Positions 57,360-64,000 of a stretch of DNA of 64,000 nt are shown here, in pieces. This stretch comes from Persicaria tinctoria (lineage: Eukaryota > Streptophyta > Magnoliopsida > Caryophyllales > Polygonaceae). Both the position numbers and the translations under genes were made by a program. The notes under the pieces were generated by a model that saw only the letters and a program-made list of their open reading frames with translations, was not told where the DNA came from and did no database searches. Position 1 is the stretch's first letter. Each line of letters begins with the position of its first letter. The stretch is from assembly GCA_037127255.1 (NCBI GenBank), contig JBANSL010000002.1, forward strand, positions 95,014,519 through 95,078,518. Reading direction: 5' to 3'.

Positions 57360-58816
57360 GGGCAAATTGAATTAAATAGCACGAACTTTAGGCATAGTTG
57401 CACTCAGTGGCACGAACTTAAAAAAATACAAAAATAATCACCAACTTTGGGGTTTAGTTGCGGTCGGTAGCACGTATCTTCTATCTCAATAATGTGGACT
57501 AGTAGGGGTGCTTACATGAATTTTTTTTTAATTAAAAAGGCATATATCGAGATATGGATTAGTGAGAATGTTTATACTATGATTTTTTAAAAATAAATAA
57601 ATGACATAAAAAATGTGCCCAAATTATGAAACTAACTAGGTTCCAATTTTATTTTTTTATTTCATGTAATTCCAAATAGGGTTGTGCATCCGTCTAAAAC
57701 GGAACCGAACCGGGCCGAACCGAACCGAAAATCTAAAAAATTCAAACCGAAAGCCGAACCGAAAGTATTAGGTTCGATTCAGTTATTTATCAGTTTGGTT
57801 TGTGTTCGGTTCGGTTTTAACATAATTGAACCGAATTTTCATTAAAAAAAGTATATATATATATATTGTATATATTTATGTGTATATATACACATATATA
57901 TTCCAATATAAAGTATACAAATACAATATACAAATATATATATATACACACACACTAATACAAATAAGTATACATATACGGTCTATATAAATAAGTATAC
58001 AAATACAGTGTATATACACATGTATATACACATGCATATACATTAAATACAAATATATACACACTAAAATATATTATACTAATATATAAATATACACTGT
58101 ATACACTAATATATATACCGTAAAGTATACAAATATATGTAGTATATATAAATACAGTGTATATATACACTATATGTGTATACTTATTTGTATATATAAA
58201 GTATATAAAAATATATATACACTGTAAATACATAGTGTATAAAAAAATCGGTTTAACACAAACCGAACACAAATCGAACCGAAACCGAAAAAATGGAAAT
58301 TTTCGGACCGAAAGCCGAACCGAAAAACTTCGGTTTGTGTTGGTTCGGCCCAAAAATTCGGTTTGGATCGAATCATGCACAACCCTAATTCCAAATCAAA
58401 GATAATTGTGACAAATATAACATTTGCAAATTAAAATTTGGTACTAGTTATTTTAATTTACAAATGTTATATACTTATATTTGTCACAATTATCTTTGAT
58501 TTGGAATTACATGAAATAAAAAATAAAAATGGAACCTAGCTAGTTTCATAATTTAGGCACATCTTTTATGTCTTATAATTTTTTTTAAAAAAAAAACCTA
58601 TGTAAGCATTCCCACTAATCCATATCTCGCTATATGCCTTTTTAATTAAAAAATTTTCATATAAGCACCCCCACTAGTCCACATTAGCGAGATATGGGAT
58701 ATGTGCCATTGACCGCAACTAAACCCCAAAGTTGGTGATTATTTTTGTATTTTTTTAAGTTTGTGCCACTAAGTGCAACTACTCATAAAGTTCGTGCTAT
58801 TTTATGCAATTTACCC
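57360..58816. mobile_element. Mutator-like foldback element, GCACGAACTT-phrase family
   Basis: Ends GGGCAAATTGAATTAAATAG and the mirrored ATGCAATTTACCC, perfect 9-bp duplication AAATAATAA (57351-57359, 58817-58825). The arms repeat TAGCACGAACTT and GTGGCACGAACTT. It hosts the hAT-like element at 57677-58387. Confidence 0.92.
57677..58387. mobile_element. non-autonomous hAT-like element, ACCGAACCGAA-word family
   Basis: Ends TAGGGTTGTGCATCCG and CATGCACAACCCTA, perfect 8-bp duplication ATTCCAAA (57669-57676, 58388-58395). Arms repeat CGAACCGAACCG; the core is TATATA/ATACA-rich. 711 bp. Confidence 0.93.
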
Positions 58817-58987
58817 AAATAATAATAACACTTAAACTTTGAGTTGTATATAATCCATATCAGCTGAAGTTGGTGAGCTTCAGATTGGCCGACTATGCTC
58901 GCTATAGACGAAACTGATAGATGAAGTTGAGATGTTAAATACTTCCACTATTTTAAAATAAATGTTTTTTTTTGTTATTTTGTGTAT

Positions 58988-59460
58988 CTTTTTTTTATTA
59001 GGTAAAAATTCGAAGGTCAGACAGGTCTCACTCATCGATAGGCCGCCAAAGTCGGCAGACGGCGAACCGTCAAACGTACAATCCTGAAAATAGAAATACA
59101 AACAAGTGAAATGAAGCAAACAGTAATAAACTCTACAGCAAAACGAATCAAGAAGACCAACTCTAAGAAAGCCGAGGAAGCCGCCGAAGAACGAAGTCAA
59201 GCACCACCGAACAGTGACACTGCGGGCCAGCGGTACAGCAGGACTCTATCTCCTGTGGGTAGTGCAGACGAACTCCAAGGAAACATAATCCCCGATACGG
59301 AGTCGCCCTGAGCGCACCATCTCGACCCCAGCCAGACCCGGCACCAGACTCCACGCCCCCCAACCAAGCAGAAGACCTCCTCGAAACATCGAATATAGAG
59401 CCGCAAACTGCTCGAACAAAACGCCACCAAGATTTCACCTACAAGCATAACGTCGATCCC
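58988..59460 (-). mobile_element. 5'-truncated LINE 3' end
   Basis: A T run followed by ATTAGGTAAAAATTCGAAGG and GGCAGACGGCGAACC, the family tail also seen at 18774 and 34873. The GC-rich stretch to about 59460 appears to be LINE 3' UTR. The tail begins again at the window edge (63963-63990). Confidence 0.6.
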
Positions 59461-61086
59461 TTACGGGATATAAACAAACCCTTTCGGGTGGATTTACTCA
59501 AAACCTTTCGGGAATTTTGTCAACCCTTTTGGGAAATTTTATATGTATATATATAATTTTTCTTATTTTTTTTTAATTAGCGGTCTTGGCGTCATAGACG
59601 GATTTAGGCGGGGGCAAGCAGGAGCATACACCCCCCCCCCCCTTCATCCGACGAATCACCTAAATTTTTTCTACGCGTCTATAACTTCGTTTTGATATAT
59701 TATAAGCCTGAATCCGATAAACGAGTAAAAAGTTATGACCATTTGAAAGTTAAAGACAGATTAATATTTCAAATGTCTTTTAATAAAGCATGAATCTTTT
59801 ATATTTTACTTAATTCAATGTTTTTGCAATATATTTCAACCAAAGAGCTTCGAAACAAGAGGTTATATTACTAAATTCGATAATTATATAAGAAATTATG
59901 AAAATTTAAAGTTTGTATATCTTGTTACACGTTATTGCATGTTAAGAGATCAACAAGATGCATACTGACTTTGTAGGTTTCAAACGACATACTTTTAGAC
60001 GAAAAAAATGTTGTTATCGATTAAAACGACATCGTTTTATTGTTTAAAGAGAAAAAAATATAAAATAACACGATTAAAACGACATCGTTTTGAAGAAAAA
60101 AAAACATTGAGCTTTGTACTAAAAAAATGTATGTTTAAACTAAAATATCATCGTTCAATCTAAAATATTATAGTTTTAGTTCACTAAACATATTATAAAA
60201 AAAAAATCGAACAACGAATCAACAATTTGTATAAAACTTCGTCCCCCCTTCGATAAATTTCTAGCTCCGTCATTGCTTAATTGGCGTGTAAGGCATAAGT
60301 TAATCCTTGCACGCCAAGGAGCCGGTAGGCTCGCACGACGGCCACGAACCCACCCTGATGAAGAAGCGCGAGGAGATTTGATCTGGATTAAGGGAGGCCA
60401 GATCCAGGACAGGGGAAAGAGGGAGACAACGATCGCCAGACTAAACCAAGAACAACACCGACGAAGCTCCTGGATTGACGAGAGGCAATTAGACAAGAAG
60501 GAGAGGAGCGGAAGCCATTAAACTTCACAAGCCCCAATTCAATTACACAATCAAATCATCCAACAAGGAAGAGGACAATCCAGCAACCTCCCCGGACCGA
60601 AACAAAACCTAACCGGACAGGGGTAGGAAACCAAGAGCCCTACCGGACCAAAAGTGCGATAAATCAGCGAGGACGGCCGAAAGAGGAGGTACACAGGAGG
60701 GAGAAGCTCAAAGATGTGAACAAGAGCAACCGGAGGAAGGCCCTAAATCGGACGACGGGAACCCGAACTCGACAAGGACCAACCGGACAAAGCTTAGAAT
60801 TCGGCCCTCATGCTTAAGATGAAGGTGATTAGATGAAGAAGGATCCGAAAGATGGTGATCGGAATGGATGATTTGCCCATAGTTGAGTCAAATTGGAATT
60901 AGGATGCACTTGTTCCTCACGAAACAGATTAGCCATGGAGAGTCTCTCTCTCTCTATCTCTCAATTCCCCTCTTGTTGTATTCTGGCTTAGAGCCGAATC
61001 GTTATTTTGTGTATGTGTTTTAAGAAGGTAAAACACTATTAAAAAAAAAATCGATCAACTTTTTTTAATAATTTCATATTCGTTAG
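59461..61086. other. transposon-derived DNA without a gene
   Basis: 59470-59540 repeats AACCCTTTCGGG-type words. 59605-60280 may be a hAT-like element (GACGGATTTAGG...CTAGCTCCGTC ends, C run at 59630-59641), but no duplication was found. 60290-60990 is purine-rich, GC-richer DNA resembling LINE 3' UTR. No coding gene seen. Confidence 0.4.
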
Positions 61087-61296
61087 TAGGGATGACAATG
61101 AGGCGGGGACTCCCCGTTGCGGGGACGGGGATGGGGAAATTAAATGGGGATGGGAACGGGGATGAGGGCCAAAGTGATTCCCCGCGCGGGGATGGGGACG
61201 GGGATAGTAGTCCCCTAGACCCACCCCCGTTGGGGAACCCTGCGGGGTTGTGATATTATAATTTACATTTATGAGATATTATATGTAATATTTATA

Positions 61297-61693
61297 CTCC
61301 CTCCGTTTCAAAATACATGGGCTTTTGGTTTTCGGCACGCTTTTTAAGGAGCGGAAAACAATAAGTATCGAATTATATAAAAAATTTAATTAAAAAAATA
61401 ATACTCCCTCCGTTCTAAAATATAAGACTTTTACTATTCACGCACGTTTTCTTAGGATATTAAAAACTATATAAAATATTAATTTTTTTATTAATTTTTT
61501 TTAATAATCTCATACTTAAGTATGAGATTATTAAAAAAAATTAATATTTTATATAGTTTTTATCATCATAAGAAAGCGTGCGTAAATAGTAAAAGTCTTA
61601 TATTTTAGAACGGAGGGAGTATTTCATAGAGTTTTCCGCTCCTTAAAAAACGTGTCAAAAAGAAAAAACCCATGTATTTTGGAACGGAGGTAG
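61297..61693. mobile_element. Stowaway MITE, ATACATGGGCTTTT family, interrupted
   Basis: Ends CTCCCTCCGTTTCAAAATAC and GTATTTTGGAACGGAGGTAG with TA on both sides. It is the same family as 21919-22153 and is itself interrupted at 61404-61619. Confidence 0.88.
61404..61619. mobile_element. Stowaway MITE, innermost
   Basis: Ends CTCCCTCCGTTCTAAAATAT and ATATTTTAGAACGGAGGGAG, flanked by TA. The arms are nearly perfect mirrors (TTTACTATTCACGCACG / CGTGCGTAAATAGTAAA). 216 bp. Confidence 0.92.
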
Positions 61694-62299
61694 TATCATA
61701 TTTTTTTACATAAGTTTAATAATATTTTATAGTTTTCTAATAAATGAGGGGAACCATGAGTTTTAAATAACCCGTAGGAATGCAAACGGGGAAAATTACG
61801 CGGGGAAGGGGATCCGACGGGGATGGAGACGGGGGGACTTTTTACAAACGGTGACGGGGAAGGTATTCCCCACACCGAACCCGCCCCGTCATCCCTACAA
61901 TGGGTGCCGAAAAGTAAAATGACTTTTATTATGGAAGAAAGGGACTGAGAGAGTATATCTTAATGTTAAATCTTAACCACTAAATACTAACTTAATATAG
62001 AGTTGAATTGGTTAAATCTTAACTATTCAAATACTAAACTAGTGATTTAGATTTAAATTTGGTTAATTATTTTTTAATTTATTTTTCAGGGTCGATAAGT
62101 TTTTGTAGGACAATCCTACCAACGTCAATCGTTTGTGAACATTGACATTGATGGTTCTTAACGATCAACACGAATTATTTGTTGCAAGGTGTAGGACTAT
62201 GTCGATCAGGGATAACAATTTGAAACCAGTAGATGCCCTCATATGAAACCATTGAAAATTTATACTGTATTAAAGAAGAACTTAGATGAACTAAGGTAA

Positions 62300-63925
62300 A
62301 TGCTAAACGTCAAGTTCTTAAATTCGTTGCTTGAATGGATGGGTTCTGAACGTGCATTGTAAGCAGAGAAGGAAGCCCGAAAGAAGTAGAGAACGCTTGG
62401 ATTTCAGTAGCCGAAGGCAGAGGGAGCGATGGAATTGAAATGGTTTTCTTCCTTCATTGGGTTATTTGAGTATGCGAAGGCGCCCTCTCTTTCTAATCTC
62501 AGTTGGAGTATTCTTTGATATAGTAGTATTCTTTGTTTTCATTTGAAGCGCCCAGCAAGATCAAGAAATTCATCATAAATCATCATTTTTCGCCTTCTTA
62601 AACCAGGGCCAGATGTACACACTTTTTCCCCGACTAGGTAAACAGAAATAGAGAACAGTAGGAAGCCATGATAAGAGAAAAGGGGGCGGTAAAAGGATAC
62701 GGATTTTGCAACTCTGCTGAGACTCGACTCAACCACCTCTGATAAAAGTCATAAAACAAAATTCAGGGGCTCTCGAAGCAACCATCAATGAAAAATGCAT
62801 GCAGAACACTACACTCGTTTTAGTAACATGAAACAAAAGTTTACAACATAGAGTTGTAACATATATACATTAGCTAGAACAATAAAAGCATCCAACTTTT
62901 ATCTTAAGCATGCATATAAATCTCCTCCTAAACAATCAGCTATAAAACCAATTTGGGAAAGTGCTTTCTTCGAGCTTTTTTTCATGTAAAATCATCGACA
63001 TGTATATGGTATCCATTTCTATATTTCTAACATATCCTTCTCAATACTAACAATACATTTTTTGTGTAACAATTCTCTGAATCTATGATTTCAAATTAAA
63101 AATTCTCCGAATACATAGAAGATACTTCGAACAGTAACCAGCACTTGTACTAGATCGAATCAGGGATGATCCACGGTTTCCAAAACCTGATGCCAAGAAA
63201 ACGAGCCCCAATTGAGGTTGCTCCTCACATTGCAGTGTTTGTAGCATAATCATATAGAACGAATCAGCGATTCACATTGATTAAGGGTTAGCATGAAGAT
63301 TCGATCAGCGCCCTTTACGTTTACGAAAATCCAGTGATTGGAACATCGATCAAATGAAGGCTTAATTTTAAGGTTAGGGCGCACACCAAAAGGGGGAAAA
63401 TCAGATCCGAACACAAAAACAGCAGAGGGAGTCAAAGACCTTTTATAGAAAGATACAGAAACACAGATATGCTTACGCTTTACTGATGCACAAAAGGCGT
63501 GAAGAAGAGAAGCAAGGAACGTCATTAATGTCGATTTTTAACTGATTAACAATCAATTTGCAGCATCTGTCAAACGGTACAGATTCCACCTATCTAACAG
63601 GCGTCTCTCACAGCAAAACAGATTCCTGCAAATTGATTGTAAATCGGGAAAAGTCGACAGGTGATCTGCCGTTTCGAGAACATCACAATCCATCAATCAA
63701 ACTAGTGCAAGAAATTTTGCCTGGGAACCTCTCTTTACTGCTCACTCTGCAACAATCATCCCTACTACACAGTACAAAGACTTGATCTAAACCCTAAAAC
63801 ACCTATGTCTTATATAGACGGAAGCCCGGCGGCAGATTGAAGGGTGAGCTCATCTCAACCCTAGAAATTAAGAGTCGGTCGGTGGATTAGGGATGGGCTT
63901 CGTTGGGCTCAAGCCCACGATCAGC
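62300..63925 (-). pseudogene. unidentified duplicated transcription unit, copy 2
   Basis: Same order as copy 1 on the minus strand: promoter-like end with GGGCTTGAGCCC-type motifs (near 63905), TCTATATAAGACATAGG (near 63810), TTTAGGGTTTAGATC, a leader, a short frame MTFLASLLHAFCASVK with the same GTAAGCATATC donor near 63470, and further on ATEIQAFSTSFGLPSLL (near 62400). Here the first short frame has no stop before the donor, unlike copy 1. About 0.6 kb (62520-63230) has no match in copy 1. Function unknown; no family recognised. Confidence 0.45.
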
Positions 63926-64000
63926 CCATAATTAAAAATAAAAAATTACACAAACTTTCGAGTTTTTTTTTTTTTTTGGATTAGTTAAAAATCCGGATTC

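Larger units (their letters stand above)
61087..61897. mobile_element. hAT-like element, GGGGACGGGGAT-word family, with nested Stowaways
   Basis: Ends TAGGGATGACAATG and CCGTCATCCCTA; no target duplication found. Arms repeat GGGGATGGGGACGGGG. Two Stowaways are nested in its core. Confidence 0.8.

Noticed and set aside
57876..58405. Long frames rich in Tyr and Ile on both strands
   Set aside because: They arise from TATATA/TATACA repeats in the core of a hAT-like element.
59605..60280. hAT element with GACGGATTTAGG ends
   Set aside because: The ends are only roughly inverted and no 8-bp duplication could be found, so it was kept only as a note.
61404..61619. miRNA hairpin from the near-perfect palindrome
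   Set aside because: The fold is explained by Stowaway inverted repeats; nothing in the sequence supports precise miRNA processing.

Overview
This is a window of nuclear DNA from a flowering plant, and the gene structures suggest a eudicot. Five single-copy plant genes with GT-AG introns sit among many Copia, LINE, CACTA, hAT, Mutator-like, Stowaway, Tourist-like and Helitron insertions, in AT-rich intergenic DNA. I cannot name the species.

Host genes, assembled exon by exon because most exons are too short to show as open reading frames: (1) a phytosulfokine precursor at 5400-5736 (+) whose peptide reads YIYTN instead of the usual YIYTQ; (2) a plastid-type membrane protein with an M41-like HEAAH motif at 6179-9442 (-), 10 exons, 331 aa; (3) shikimate kinase at 13439-17079 (-), 10 coding exons, 297 aa; (4) the mitochondrial import-motor subunit PAM16 at 45617-47003 (+), 4 exons, 117 aa; (5) a small NOI/RIN4-type protein at 48285-50843 (-), 3 exons, 97 aa. 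They do not form a pathway; each is an independent housekeeping or signalling gene.

Layout: 1-4.3 kb, 3' part of a Copia element with its 3' LTR. 4.3-17.8 kb, gene-rich block (PSK, M41-like, shikimate kinase) with nested insertions just upstream of the M41-like gene. 17.9-22.2 kb, AT-rich DNA with Stowaway nests and Helitrons. 22.6-28.2 kb, a LINE ORF1 split by a 4.1-kb CACTA element carrying pieces of at least two host genes. 28.2-34.9 kb, an LTR joined to a complete tRNA-Asp copy, then a decayed LINE ORF2. 35.1-37.6 kb, a hAT element containing two further transposons. 38.2-43.6 kb, an intact, very young Copia element inside an older hAT-like element. 43.9-51 kb, PAM16 and NOI. 51-64 kb, a solo LTR, hAT-like and Mutator-like elements, and two copies of an unidentified, degenerate transcription unit.

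Target-site duplications can be read directly for many insertions, so the order of insertion can be inferred. The most unusual items are the LTR-tRNA fusion at 29.1-30.6 kb, the YIYTN phytosulfokine, the gene-capturing CACTA element, and a set of short hAT-like elements that share one architecture but each use a different GC-rich repeat word.
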